Shown here in pieces: positions 44,408 to 55,271 of a stretch of 64,000 bases of DNA. Source of the stretch: Symsagittifera roscoffensis (taxonomy: Eukaryota > Xenacoelomorpha > Acoela > Convolutidae); assembly GCF_963678635.1 (NCBI RefSeq), contig NC_087066.1, positions 124,001 through 188,000 on the forward strand. The letters run 5' to 3'. Below the pieces are notes generated by a model. It saw only the letters and a list, made by a program, of their open reading frames with translations. It made no database searches and was not told the origin of the DNA. A program made the translations under genes and the position numbers. How positions within the stretch are numbered: the stretch's first letter is position 1; each line of letters opens with the position of its first letter.

Positions 44408-44487
44408 CTAGACGAGAGACGCAACGATTTACACACGCACGACAATACACACATCAATAGAGCAACCCGCGATTGGGGCCAGCTTAC

Positions 44488-44582
44488 CATAGTTGCTGTG
44501 TTGGCAGACAACACAGTGTCCAGAGAAGTGCCCTCTTTGTCGTACAGGGCAGGTGCCAGTACACAACTTTTCTTGGGGAAGT
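44488..44582 (-). CDS. CNOT1: CNOT1 exon, N-terminal HEAT region
   Basis: Residues 203-234, 95 nt. The acceptor is gcttcag|ACTTCC (phase 1) and the donor is ACTATG|GTAAGC (phase 0). (D)FPKKSCVLAPALYDKEG matches the human FPQERCPVVLAPLLYPEK region. The 5' half of this exon is copied twice more in tandem at 45.6 and 46.7 kb. Only this copy has the donor and an open frame through to the next exon. The next intron is just 80 bp. Confidence 0.95.
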
Positions 44583-45195
44583 CTGAAGCACACAACACAT
44601 GTATTGCACTACACACCGATGCTCATCGATAAGAATTATTGGAAAGGAATTTAATATCGATATTCATCAGCCCAAACACAGATCCTTTTTCAGTTCAAAG
44701 TCAAACTACCAACATGGTCTGAATTGAGAGCCACTTACGATTTGCATAAAAACGTACCGTTACATTTAGTATTGTTTTCGAAAAATAAAACTAGAAATCA
44801 CATTCTCGCATGCTTTTAAACAGAGGCGAAGCAGAGCTTCGCACCACATGTGACAGAAAATTTAATGAATCTCACTACATGGAGAAGAACCGACAAATAA
44901 ACAACAAACTTCCAAATAAATATTCTCAAAAATTATAAAATCATATAAAACCCTGGAGCTGAAAAAATGCACCTTTGAAAATTTTACGGACAGAAGCAAG
45001 GCGAAGGATCGCGCTGCATGCTATAAACCCATGCATAGCAGGATAAATTATCCGACAAAAATATCCGAGGTGATAACTGTAGAAAAAATTCGAAAAAAAA
45101 AGAAAAACTCCATTCATAAAATAAGTCTAGTAGAAAAATGAATATTAAATAATTATCAAAACAAAAATTATAGAGCGGTAAATAGCTGACAATTC

Positions 45196-45513
45196 TTGAG
45201 GAGTCACAGGTTGAGCCGGAAAAAAGATTTTATTATAACTTACAAACTCAAGTTATCTTCAAAACACTTGGATAAAAATTTTTTGCTCCTCAAGCTTCTC
45301 ACAAGGAAAAAGTATGACAAGATCAACCACTTGAATGGATACTACCGTGACCTAGCACATGAACTGAGAATACCTTGTTTCGGCTTTAAGTATTTTCACT
45401 ATGGGAAGCATACAAGCTGGGACGGGTTACACCCCGAACCTTGTCACATTCGAGTGCTTGCAGCTGACTTCAGAATGGCCTTCAAAAATCTGTCAAAGAA
45501 ACGTCATCGATGA
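45196..45513 (+). CDS. Unrecognised frame with DGLHP motif, copy 1
   Basis: A frame on the plus strand, antisense to CNOT1, with LTRKKYDKINHLNGYYRDLAHEL and HTSWDGLHPEPCHI. The DGLHP word with preceding small residues is like the last catalytic block of SGNH-type hydrolases, which occur in some transposon ORF1 proteins. No Ser or Gly block was seen. Likely a transposon fragment. Confidence 0.35.
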   Translation: MRSHRLSRKKDFIITYKLKLSSKHLDKNFLLLKLLTRKKYDKINHLNGYYRDLAHELRIPCFGFKYFHYGKHTSWDGLHPEPCHIRVLAADFRMAFKNLSKKRHR

Positions 45514-45611
45514 AGGTAGGATATATGGGACAACTTTTAAAATTTCAAAAAATTTTGAGCCAATCATGATATTGATTGAGGAAAACTGAAATTTTTGATT
45601 TTATGACTGTT

Positions 45612-45666
45612 TGCCCTCTTTGACGTACAGGGCAGGTGCCAGTACACAACTTTTCTTGGGGAACTC
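45612..45666 (-). pseudogene. CNOT1: Partial copy of CNOT1 exon 4, copy 2
   Basis: Holds the 5' half of exon 4 (FPKKSCVLAPALYVKEG) with an intact-looking acceptor (gcttcag). It lacks the 3' half and donor, and runs into KQS and a stop. One substitution would change the split Asp codon to Glu. Use as an exon would truncate CNOT1 at about residue 225. Confidence 0.85.
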
Positions 45667-46365
45667 TGAAGCACACAACACATGTATTGCACTACACACC
45701 AATGCTCATCAATAAGGATTATTGGAAAAAAAATTAATATCGATATTCATCAGCCCCAGCATAGATCCTTTCTCAGTTCAAAGCCAAACTACCAACATGG
45801 TCTGAATTGAGAGCCACTTACGATTTGCACACAAAACGTACCGTTACATTTAGTATTGTTTTCGAAAAAAAAATTACATTCTCGCATGCTTATAAACAGA
45901 GGCGAAGCAGAGCTTCGCACCACATGTGACAGAAAATTTAATGACTCTCACTACATGGAGAAGAACCGACAAATAAACAACAAACTTCCAAATAAATATT
46001 CTCAAAAATTATAAAATCATCTAAAATCCTGGAGCTGAAAAAAAAACACCTTTGAAAATTTTACGGACAGAGGCAAGGCGAAGGATCGCGCTGCATGCTA
46101 AAAACCCATGCATAGCAGGACAAATTATCCGACAAAAATATCCGAGGTGATAACTGTAGAAGAAATTCGAAAGAAAAAAGAAAAACTCCATTCATAAAAA
46201 TAAGTCTAGTAAAAAAATGAATATAAAATAAGTATCAAAACAAAAATTATAGAGCGGTAAAAAGCCGACAATTCTTGAGGAGACACAGGTTGAGCCGGAA
46301 AAAAAGGTTTTATTATAACAACTTACAAACTCAAGTTATCTTCAAAACACTTAGATAAAAAATTT

Positions 46366-46596
46366 TTGCTCCTCAAGCTTCTCACAAGGAAAAAGTATGA
46401 CAAAATCAACCACTTGAATGGATACTACCGTGACCTAGCACATGAACTGAGAATACCTTGTTTCGGCTATAAGTATTTTCACTATGGGAAGCATACAAGC
46501 TGGGACGGGTTACACCCCGAACCTTGTCACATTCGAGAACTTGCAGCTGACTTCAGAATGGCCTTCAAAAATCTGTCAACGAAAGGTTATCGATGA
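46366..46596 (+). CDS. Unrecognised frame with DGLHP motif, copy 2
   Basis: Same frame in the second unit of the 1,083-bp duplication. It keeps the open frame with a few changes (F to Y, V to E, a changed end), and the upstream part is out of frame. Confidence 0.35.
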   Translation: MLLKLLTRKKYDKINHLNGYYRDLAHELRIPCFGYKYFHYGKHTSWDGLHPEPCHIRELAADFRMAFKNLSTKGYR

Positions 46597-46694
46597 CGGT
46601 AGGATATATGGGACAACTTTTAAAATTTCAAAGAGTTTTGAGCCAATCATGATATTGATTGAGGAAAACTGAAATTTTTGATTTTATGACTGTT

Positions 46695-46751
46695 TGCCCT
46701 CTTTGACGTACAGGACAGGTGCCAGTACACAACTTTTCTTGGGGAAGTCTT
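46695..46751 (-). pseudogene. CNOT1: Partial copy of CNOT1 exon 4, copy 3
   Basis: A further copy of the exon 4 start (DFPKKSCVLAPVLYVKEG) with unrelated sequence in place of the normal acceptor, though an AG still precedes it. It also runs into KQS and a stop. Confidence 0.8.
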
Positions 46752-47466
46752 CCGCATCAGTAATATTCTCGAAAAAAAACAGGTACCTCGGCTTTAGCTG
46801 CGCCACTAGTAAAAATAATCGGGACTTGGATTTTTTGAGACATCTCGGAAAACTTTCACTTATCGCAAAAAATTGGTTTTTCACGAGAACTTCCAAGGAA
46901 AATCTGCGTGCCTGCAAACTCAACTAGTTACTTGTTTTGAATTACTTTACTTTCTACCGCCTTTTTACTTTATTTCACATTCTAATGGGAAAGTTTTGAC
47001 CCAGATTTTTGAATTTTCCATTTTCTTGGAAACTACTCTGCCAAATTGGAGCTCAAAACTTTGATTGAAAAAAGAGGTTGTTTCTAGGCATAAGTTTCTA
47101 AGTATAAGCGGCTACTTTTTATTGACAAAATTTACGACTTTTCTCGAAGACTACACTCCAAAATCTGAGATTGGGGTTCAATCAACCGACCAGGTTCTCT
47201 TAATCTTACATAGGTAGCTACGCCCTAATTCTTTGTAGTAAAAATTATGGCCTTCGAAAAAAGCATTTTATGACAATTTGGCTGTGTTTCTAAAACATGT
47301 TCACTTTTCTACAAATAAAATTTAAATCTAGGATTAAGGATTCAACCAAAAGAACAGGTTAATGAATCCTGCTCACATAAACTGAAATGCCGTGCCATGA
47401 TCTCTGAAATTGAGCAGCTCCATTAAGTATTTGATAAGGAAGTATGTTTTTGGAGGTGGTGCTAAC
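46752..47466. other. CNOT1 intron 3 sequence, nothing recognised
   Basis: AT-rich, no coding frame supported. It ends at the donor of exon 3. Confidence 0.4.
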
Positions 47467-47869
47467 CGTTTTCGAGTGAGTCGAAGAGAGACTTGTGCAA
47501 TTCTGCTGGCAGTTCGATGCTTCCCTCTGCCACCAGACGCAACAGCTGGTAGAGAATGCGCACTGGAGTGTCGGCGAAACCCCCCGAGTGCTCGTGCAGC
47601 TGCTGCCCTGATTGGTAGCTGCTGCTGTCACTGTATGCACGTGCAAAGTCGCCCACCTTCAACTTGAGGATCTCGAAGGCACAGCTGCGCAACTGCACCT
47701 GGGTCACTGCTGGTGCTGATTGAGAAGGAGGGGCAGTATGGGGAGGAGAGAGGGAAGAGAAAGAGGTGTGGTCTAGAAGGGCAAGGCTGACAGTTATCTC
47801 CTGCAGTTGGGTGAGATGCAGGGTCTTGAAGATCAGCAGGAGCGTCTGGGTTGAACACGCCGCCTTGTT
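47467..47869 (-). CDS. CNOT1: CNOT1 exon, N-terminal HEAT region
   Basis: Residues 69-203. The acceptor is ttgtcag|AACAAG in phase 0. The donor is GAAAACG|GTTAGC in phase 1, so the last G joins AC of the next exon to give Asp. LQEITVSLALLD corresponds to the human VQEVIFGLALLN helix. A Ser/Pro-rich loop of about 20 residues (LSPPHTAPPSQSAP) follows, longer than in the human protein. The exon ends in a helix leading to the DFP motif split across the intron. This is part of the platform that binds CNOT10/CNOT11 in other animals. Confidence 0.93.
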
Positions 47870-48837
47870 CTGACAAAAAACCACCAAATTTAGCCAACGA
47901 AAAACTGGAAAAGTGTTATGCAGCCCAAAACGACCCCGTTACAAGAATTTACAAGAAAAGCCGTTAATTTTTCAAAAACACCAAAAATATTAATGATTGC
48001 TCTTAAGTTAAACTTTAATTAATGTGAACAGTTTTTGGTGCCTTCAATTCTATTTTCCAAACACTCCATTTTCATAGAACGTATTTTAATGCTACGCTTC
48101 TTTAATTTCTATTTTATGCAACTATCGTTTCTATGCATCTAAATCAAAAGCGTTTTTTGTGCAACTGAAATCAAGTTGAAGGCGGCATTGGAAAGTTGCG
48201 ACCGCTTGCTCCGCTACTGAAAACTTTGGTAAGTGTCGAGAAAAACCCTATTTGAAATTCTTGAATTTTGGTCTAACTTTGAGCGAAGGTAAACGAGCAG
48301 GTTTATTTGTTTTTTAACCAAAAAAAATTACCATTAAGAATTATCGGGATGTGTCGAATGATATTTAATAATTTTTGAAACTTTTGAATCGAGTTTTAGT
48401 TTTTTTTTTCAAGTAACTTTTCAACATAAACCGTTTCCCGGTTTGCCTACTTAACTATGACTGTCGAATAATTACTCTTGAGGGTGTTGCAACCGGGTAC
48501 TAGACTTCATTTCCCGTAACCAATTTTGTTCACATAATTGTCAATTTAGTAGGAGGCAGTTTTCACCTATGGTTGGTATGCTCAGGTTCTTAAATTGACT
48601 TACCATGAACCAAAAAATATAAAATAATTATTACCATTCTCTTACCATTACACAAACTGTGAAACCTTACCAATTCTATTTCCTATCTTAATACATTGCA
48701 GACTCTATACTCAATGTTAATACATAGCATGGCACACCCTCAACCTATAACGTATTTTAACATCCCCCCCCCCTCAGCTCCAACATCTACTACGCAGCAC
48801 AGTATGTTCCGACCAGTCTTAAATAAAGGGAAAAATT
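47870..48837. other. CNOT1 intron 2 sequence, nothing recognised
   Basis: AT-rich, with a CATCCCCCCCCCCTCAG C-run at 48,763-48,776. The phrase GCGACCGCTTGCTCCGCT (48,198) recalls TGACCGCTTGCTCCGCT at 6,339, a hint of a dispersed repeat. Confidence 0.35.
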
Positions 48838-49278
48838 GTTTTTTTTTCTGCATGCTGTTAAAAAAATCTGAATTAAAAAAAAAACATTTAGGCATGTTTG
48901 ATAGTCATAGTAAAATAGGTCAATTGAAATACAGTTTTTGAAAAAATGACTGGAAAAATTGAAAGAAAAATGTTATATGTTTCAATTGTTTTTGCAAATT
49001 TTTTGTTGAGTTTTCATGTTTTTGGGTCCTAAAATTCCGATAAAACTCCAGAAACTACCTTTACTAGAAAAAAAAACTAAGTTTTCACGGCTAAAATTAA
49101 ATTTAAGAAAGCATATACTGTCGCCGCATTGACTCGAAATTCGACCAAAAATAAAAAAAATTCAAACCGGTTATTCTCGACACTGTGAAAAAAAATCAAA
49201 CTTTTCTAATGTTATTCGATCACGACTGAAATGGCTTTATAATGACATATCACTCAACCCAGTCCAATCATTATTTGT

Positions 49279-49382
49279 TGTTACAGTTTCATCTTGAACT
49301 TATTTTATATAATTGTAATGTTTTTGTATTTCAGAGAGGTGGGGTTGTAATTAACGTATTTACTAATACCAATTGTATCAAA
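49279..49382 (+). repeat. Copia 5' LTR
   Basis: 104 bp, TGTTACAGTTTCATCTTG to ATTGTATCAAA. It differs from the 3' LTR at roughly one base in five, so the element is not recent. Confidence 0.9.
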
Positions 49383-49429
49383 TGGTAGCACAATTATGGC
49401 CTCTGGATGAAAATAACAAAACCCCACCG

Positions 49430-50120
49430 ACATGGGGAAACTGACAAGCCGTACGAGGTTTGGCTACTGCAAGTAGAATTCTGGTTAGCAGTGACGAAGC
49501 TGCAGAAAGGGAAACTTGGTCCGGCAGTGTTGCTGTCTCTTGCTTGGTCCTAAGCGCGACGTTGCGCTTTCTATACCAATTGCGGATTTGAAATCAGACA
49601 GAGTAATCATGATTATTGAATAAATTGTGTGATGCCCTCGGCAAAGAGACTGCTGATCAAACATATGAAATGTAAGAGATGTTTGAGGCCTTCAAGAGAG
49701 TTTCTAGAACTATTGACGAGTATATTGCGCAGTTTGAGTTGCTGATAGGCAAGTTGCAGAAGCACGGAATTGAGGTACCTGACGCTTTGCTTGCCTGCAA
49801 GTTGTTGTACGCGGCTGAAATTGACAAACGAGATACAAGGCTGGTGCTTTCGGCAACACCGAAGCTTGAGTTTGCTGCTATGAAGAACAGTCTTAAAAGG
49901 ATTTTCTCAAACAGCGATTTGAATGAGAAATCCGAGTCTTTAGATGTCAAACGGGAGCCCGTTTTGCCGCCTCTTATCGAAATAACGATTCTCAGAATAC
50001 TAGTCAATCACAAATGAGAGCTACAAATCCAAAGGGAAAAGAAGGCAAAGTTCTGACATGTCATAACTGTGGTTCCTTTCTTCACTTCGTGAGAAACTGT
50101 CCAGATGCGAAACAAAAAGA
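49430..50120 (+). pseudogene. Copia gag with zinc knuckle
   Basis: The frame 49,679-50,017 (EYIAQFELLIGKLQKHGIEV, DALLACKLLYAAEI) is the helical gag core of copia elements. In the next frame CHNCGSFLHFVRNC fits C-X2-C-X4-H-X4-C. One frameshift lies between, and stops lie near 49,550-49,670. Confidence 0.85.
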
Positions 50121-50439
50121 GGACGCTCTTGTTACAGAAACTACCAAAGAAGATGAAGAGGTAGTTTTATCACGTTTTCGGCCAGTCACACGGATACTGT
50201 ATCTCACTCGCCAGGTTCTGCAATTTTACACACAGGTTGCACGGCGACACTATGTTTAATTCAATGGTTGGAGCGTTTTCAGTCCAGTTTTTTGACTGGC
50301 CAAGACGTAAAGTTCGAGAAAACCTCTTCTGTTTTCATTTTTGATGGCGCGAGAAGATAAAACCTATGTATGCGGCTGTTCTTCCCGTTACATGTAATAC
50401 GTGTGATACCCGCTGTTCTTGCGTGTACTTGTGATACCA

Positions 50440-50958
50440 GCACCTGGTTCTGATCAAAATGTACAGTGGAAGCTTCACAAATGTGCCTACGGTCTGGCAG
50501 ATGTTGCCAGGCACTGGTTTGAACGCGTCCAAAGAATTAATATCCACCGGTTTCAAGCAGTCACGTTTTGATTTGTGTTTCTGTATTTTCAAGACAATAA
50601 ATTACGTGGCTGTGTTTCTACCCATTTGGATGACTTCTGGTGGGCTGGCTCGGTTGAGTTCGGGGAGCACATATCAGAGCGTGTGCAATCTATTTTCGAC
50701 ATCAAGTCAACGACTTTCCTTCCATTTCGGTATCTCGGACTCGATATTGCCAGACTCGACCGGTACTTGACGATCGATCAAGTGCATTACGCTAAGGATG
50801 TGTCAGAGATCGAAGAAAGCAGTATTGGTCCCGGCAACGAAATTAGAAGCCACATGCGTTTAGCTTTGGGGAAACTGCAGTGGGTTGCGAATCAAACGCG
50901 TCCAGATTTGTCGTTTTCGACTAGCTCTGTTAGCGAAAACTTGCACCGCCGATTTGAA
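50440..50958 (+). pseudogene. Copia reverse transcriptase, palm and thumb
   Basis: KLHKCAYGLADVARHWFE (the KALYGL-type motif) is followed by a shifted frame with THLDDFWWAGS, where LDD is the catalytic box. RYLGLDIARLD and LGKLQWVANQTRPDLSF come next, standard for copia elements. The N-terminal fingers, integrase and protease are missing between the gag zinc knuckle and here. Confidence 0.88.
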
Positions 50959-51154
50959 TGATTAATGGACTCTCAACAAAGTTATACGAAGATCACAAGC
51001 TACCACGTCTCACTGACAACTACGGTTCCTGAAACTGCAAAACCATGAGAAGTGGAAACCTATTGGGTTCTCGATGCTGCTCTGGGCAATTTGCACGATG
51101 GAGGCACACATGGGGGTTTTTCTTGTGTTTTTAGAGCAAGAAGGTACCTGATAC

Positions 51155-51560
51155 TTGGTCGACTGGCAGTCTAAACGAATTAGAAGAGTCGCACGAAGCA
51201 CGACTTCCGCCGAGATTGCTGCCTGTATTGATGGTATGGATGCTGCGTTATTCACCCAGAAATTACTCCAGGAGCTATTGGGATTTCTTGTCCCAATCGT
51301 GGCATTTGTCGATGGTAAAGCATTAGTTGATGCCGTTAATTCGACAAAAACGGCTCAGGATAAGTGATTACGTGTCGATAAAACGTTTTTACGCTGCATG
51401 ATTGATGAGCGAGAATTCAAGTATTTGCGCTGGGTACCCTCTAATCCTCAACTTGCAGATGGCCTGACTAAATGCAACCAAAAGAGTGGAGAAATGCTGC
51501 TAAAAATCATGAAAAACTGTCGTTTTCCCTTCGATTTACCGCAATATCACGCAAGGATTA
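51155..51560 (+). pseudogene. Copia RNase H
   Basis: DWQSKRIRRVARSTTSAEIAA and AFVDGKALVDAVNSTK, then LRWVPSNPQLADGLTK, contain the RNase H acidic residues and the ending motif of copia polyproteins. Stops at about 51,367 and just upstream of 51,155 break the frame. Confidence 0.88.
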
Positions 51561-51599
51561 CGTTTTTTCTGTTTTTCGCGGAAACCGGAAAGAAATCGC

Positions 51600-52030
51600 G
51601 TTATTTTTACCTTTTTAAACCATTTATTTATCAGGGAGAAATGGTGTGTTAATTTCCAGGAAGTTTGCGTTTCAATTTTACAAGATGTATTTGACGCAGT
51701 TATTCAACTCGTTATTTTTACTCGTTAGACGCGTTAATTTTACCTTTAAAACCATTTATTTACCTGGGAGAAACGGTGTGTTAATTTCCAGGAATTTTGC
51801 GAGTCAATTGTACAAGAAGATCTATTTGCAGCTGTTATAATGTATTCATTTAACGCGTTCAACGCGCAGCATTTGGTATGAAATTACATGGATTTTTTCG
51901 CACGGTTGTGATTAATTTGATTTTCATTGAATTACACACCAGCGACAGAGCAGGTTAAATAGATTCGCTACACGCGAGCATCCCGTTCCGCAGGTTTGAA
52001 ACGACCGCTTCAACCATTTAAACTGATGGG
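51600..52030 (+). other. Copia 3' untranslated region with short repeat
   Basis: TTTATTTA(T/C)C(A/T)GGGAGAAA.GGTGTGTTAATTTCCAGGAA is present twice, at about 51,623 and 51,755 (132 bp apart), a small tandem repeat between the end of pol and the 3' LTR. Confidence 0.6.
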
Positions 52031-52035
52031 GATAT

Positions 52036-52140
52036 TGTTACAGTTTTATCTTGTACTTGTTTTTATATAATTGTCATGTTTGTGTTTTTCAGAGAGTTGG
52101 GGATGTGATTACCGTTGTTTTTAATACCAATTTCATCACA
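52036..52140 (+). repeat. Copia 3' LTR
   Basis: 105 bp, TGTTACAGTTTTATCTTG to ATTTCATCACA, preceded by the purine tract and followed by the TTTGT duplication, after which the satellite unit resumes (GCTACCTGATTTTCC). Confidence 0.9.
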
Positions 52141-55100
52141 TTTGTGCTACCTGATTTTCCGTGAAAAAAAAAACAAAAAGAAATATCTAAAACACACGAA
52201 TATCTAAAACACACGGAAAAAAGTGAAACACTCTTTTTGACAAGTTGTTTAGCTGGAAAAATTCTACCTTCGAATTGACCACGCTTGCTAAGCGTGAAAA
52301 AGACTAAACCAAAACCATTTCCATGAAAGCTTCTGTGATACTTCTGTGGACAGTAAACAGTAATTTTTATTACAAAAGAAAACACACAAAAAAAAGTTTT
52401 TTTTTTAAAAAAAAACCTGTTGTCTTCTTTTCTGCATGTTGTGATAAAAAAACCTTAGATACAAAATAAAATGTAGGCATACTGGATAGTCATAGTAAAA
52501 AAGAAAATTGAAAGACAGTTATTAAAAAATGACTGGAAAAACGGAAGGAAAAACTTATGAAAAGTTCAAATTTTTTTTGAGTTCTCAAGTTTTTGGTTCC
52601 CAAAATTTCGCACAAAAACTCCAGAAAAAACTTTAGCTAGATTAAAACTAAGTTTTCACGGCTAAAAACGAGCTTAAGTAAGCATATACTCACGTCGTAT
52701 TAGCTCGAATTTCGACCAAAAGTCAAAACAAAAATTCAAACCGGTTTTTCTCGACATTAAAAAATATTTCAAAATTTTCTAATGTCGTTCGAATCACGAC
52801 TAAAATGGCTTTTAAATGTAATATCACTCAGCATATTTCAGCCAATGTTTGTGTTACCTGACTTTCCATAAAAAAACCAAAAGAAATATCTAAAATACCC
52901 GAATACAAAATGCCTCCCCAATTTCAAATGTCGGAACAAAAACAAATTTCGTATAGTTGAACAGAGATATTCCGTGAAAACATACAACGGCCCATATGCT
53001 CACACTCAGAGCTACTGGCATATTGTTTCGGAGTAGTTTTCAAACAGAAGTTGTTACCCGAAAAAACGTCTATATTCCAAATTGATGAACGAAAAAAGGT
53101 AAATATTCGAGAAAAAAGCGAATAACTCTTTTTTACAATGACAAGTTGCTTGCCTGGGAAAAATCAACATTCGAACTGAAAACGCTTGCTAAGCGTGAAA
53201 GTACTAAACATATCAAAACTTTTTCATGAAACCTTCTCCGATACTTGGACACTAAACAGTATTTTAAATACAAAAAAAAACACAAAAAAACTGGTCTTTG
53301 AAAACACAAAAAACTTTTTTTTGAGGACTGGTCTTTTTTTCTGCATGTTGTGATAAAAAATTGTGAACTAGAAAAAAAATTTGTTCAAATTTGATAGTCA
53401 TAGTAAAATAGGTCAACTGAAATACAGTTTTTGAAAAAAAAAGACTGGATAAAAAGAAAGAAAAATTTTAAAATGCTTCATTTTTTGCAAATTTTTTTTT
53501 GAGTTTTTATGTTTTTGGTTCCCAAAATTGCGCTAAAACTCCAAAAACTACCTTTAGCAGAATAAAACTGAGTTTTCACGGTTAAAAATAAGCATCAGTA
53601 AGCATATACTGTCGACCTATTAGCTCGAAATTCGACCAAAAATCAACAAAAGTTTCAAACCGGTTTTTCTCGACATTGTGAAAAAAAATTTTCAAAATTT
53701 GCTAATGTCGTTCGAGTCACGACCGAAATGGCTTTATTATGACACATCACTCAAACCAGTCCAACTAATCTTGGTGGTACCTAACTTTGCGTGAAAAAAA
53801 AAGCAAAAAAGAAACACCTAAAACACCCGAATACAAAGTTCCTCCCAATTTTCTATGGTCGGAACAAAAACGAAATTCGTATAGTTCATCAGAGACAAAT
53901 TCCGTGAAAAAATACAACGGACACTATGCTCAGACTCAGAGCTGCTGGTTAAAAGATTCGAAATTAAATTGCTGCAGTAGTTGTAACCCGAAAAAAATCT
54001 TTATTGCAGTTTGATAAATAAATACAATAAAAATTCGAGAAAAAACCAATGACTCTTTTAGACCAGTTTTGACCTTGAAAAGTCTACATTTCGACTTGAC
54101 AACGCTTGCTGAGCGTGAAAAAAAAACTTAGCAGATCAAAAACTTTATCATGAAACCTTCTGTGATACTTGGACAGTAAACAGATATTTTTAATTAAAAA
54201 AAAAGGTTTTTTTTAAAGAAAACTGTTGTCTTTTTTTCCGCATGTTGTAATGAAGAAACCTTAAATAAAACAAAAATTTAGGCGTATTTGATAATCATAG
54301 TAGAATAGGTCATTAAAAAAACAGTTATTGAAAAAAAATGACTGGAAAAACGGAAAGAACATTTTTAAAAGTTTTCAAGTTTTTGGTTTCAAAAATTGCG
54401 CACAAAAACTCCAGGAAATAACTGAACTCGAAAAAAACTAAGTTTTCAAGGCTAACATTAGGCTTCAGTAAGCGTATACTGTCGCAGTATTAGCTCGAAG
54501 TTCGACTGAAAATCAAAAAATTCAAACCGGTTATTCTCGACAGTGAAGAAAACTTCAAAAATTTATAATGTCGTTCGAATCATGACTTAAATGACTTTTT
54601 TATGAAATGCCACTCAACCTAGTCCAATCATTGTTTGTGTTACCTGATTTTCCGTGGAAAAAAAAGCAAAAAGAAATATCTAAAACATACCCTAATACAA
54701 AGTTTCTCCCCATTTTCAATGGTCGGAACAAAAACAATTTTCGTATAGTTGAACAGAGACAAATTCCGTAAAAACATACAACGGGCCATTTGCTTAGACT
54801 CAGAGCTGCTGGTTAAATGATTTGAATTTAAATTGCTGCAGAAGTTGTTACCCGAAAAAAATCTATATTCCAGTTTGATAAATAAATACAGTAAAAATTC
54901 GAGAAAAAACCAATGACTCTTTTAGACCAGTTGTTGACCTTGAAAAGTCTACATTTCGACTTCAGAACGCTTGCTAAGAGTGAAAAAAAACCAAACAGAT
55001 CAAAACCTATTTCATGAAACCTTCTGTGATACTTGGACAGTAAGCAATAATTTTTCAAGTTTTTTGTATTACTTCAAATATAAAACAATCGCTATTCAGT

Positions 55101-55271
55101 TGACACTGGATTTTCATTCGAGTTGCAATCTAAAAGAGAAATGGACAACAACAATTCCCCTAAAGAGCGAAAGAGAAAGATTGTGATTTATGTCTTGCAC
55201 TGGTGGTGTGTATCGGATTGTACTGTTTGTGAAGATGGTGACTGGTGTGGTGTGGTGAAGTAGTTCGTTAC

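Larger units (their letters stand above)
44529..46751. repeat. Tandem duplication, 1,083-bp period, two copies and a stub
   Basis: TGCCCTCTTTG marks the unit starts at 44,529, 45,612 and 46,695, exactly 1,083 bases apart each time. Copies 1 and 2 differ by scattered substitutions and small indels, so this is older than the 3.9-kb duplication. The unit starts inside CNOT1 exon 4 and includes its acceptor. The third piece is only about 57 bases. Confidence 0.92.
49279..52140 (+). mobile_element. Ty1/copia retrotransposon with short LTRs, internally deleted
   Basis: 2,862 bp with LTRs of 104 and 105 bp starting TGTTACAG and ending ATCAAA or ATCACA. It is flanked by a perfect 5-bp duplication TTTGT (49,274-49,278 and 52,141-52,145). 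TGGTAGCA follows the 5' LTR, as expected for priming by initiator tRNA-Met. GATGGGGATAT before the 3' LTR is a purine tract. Order: gag, zinc knuckle, then reverse transcriptase palm and RNase H. Protease and integrase are absent. Frames are broken. Confidence 0.92.
48838..55050. repeat. Satellite-like tandem array, 0.7-0.9 kb units
   Basis: Units share TTTTTTCTGCATG.TGT, GATAGTCATAGTAAAATAGGTCA, GTTTTCACGGCTAAAA, TTCAAACCGGTT.TTCTCGACA and GCTTGCTAAGCGTGAAA. Matching points lie at 52,427, 53,338 and 54,234 (911 and 896 apart), with partial units at both ends. Removing the Copia element leaves about 720 bases between 48,840 and 52,427. Units are diverged by substitutions and homopolymer indels. 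Noncoding. Confidence 0.85.
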
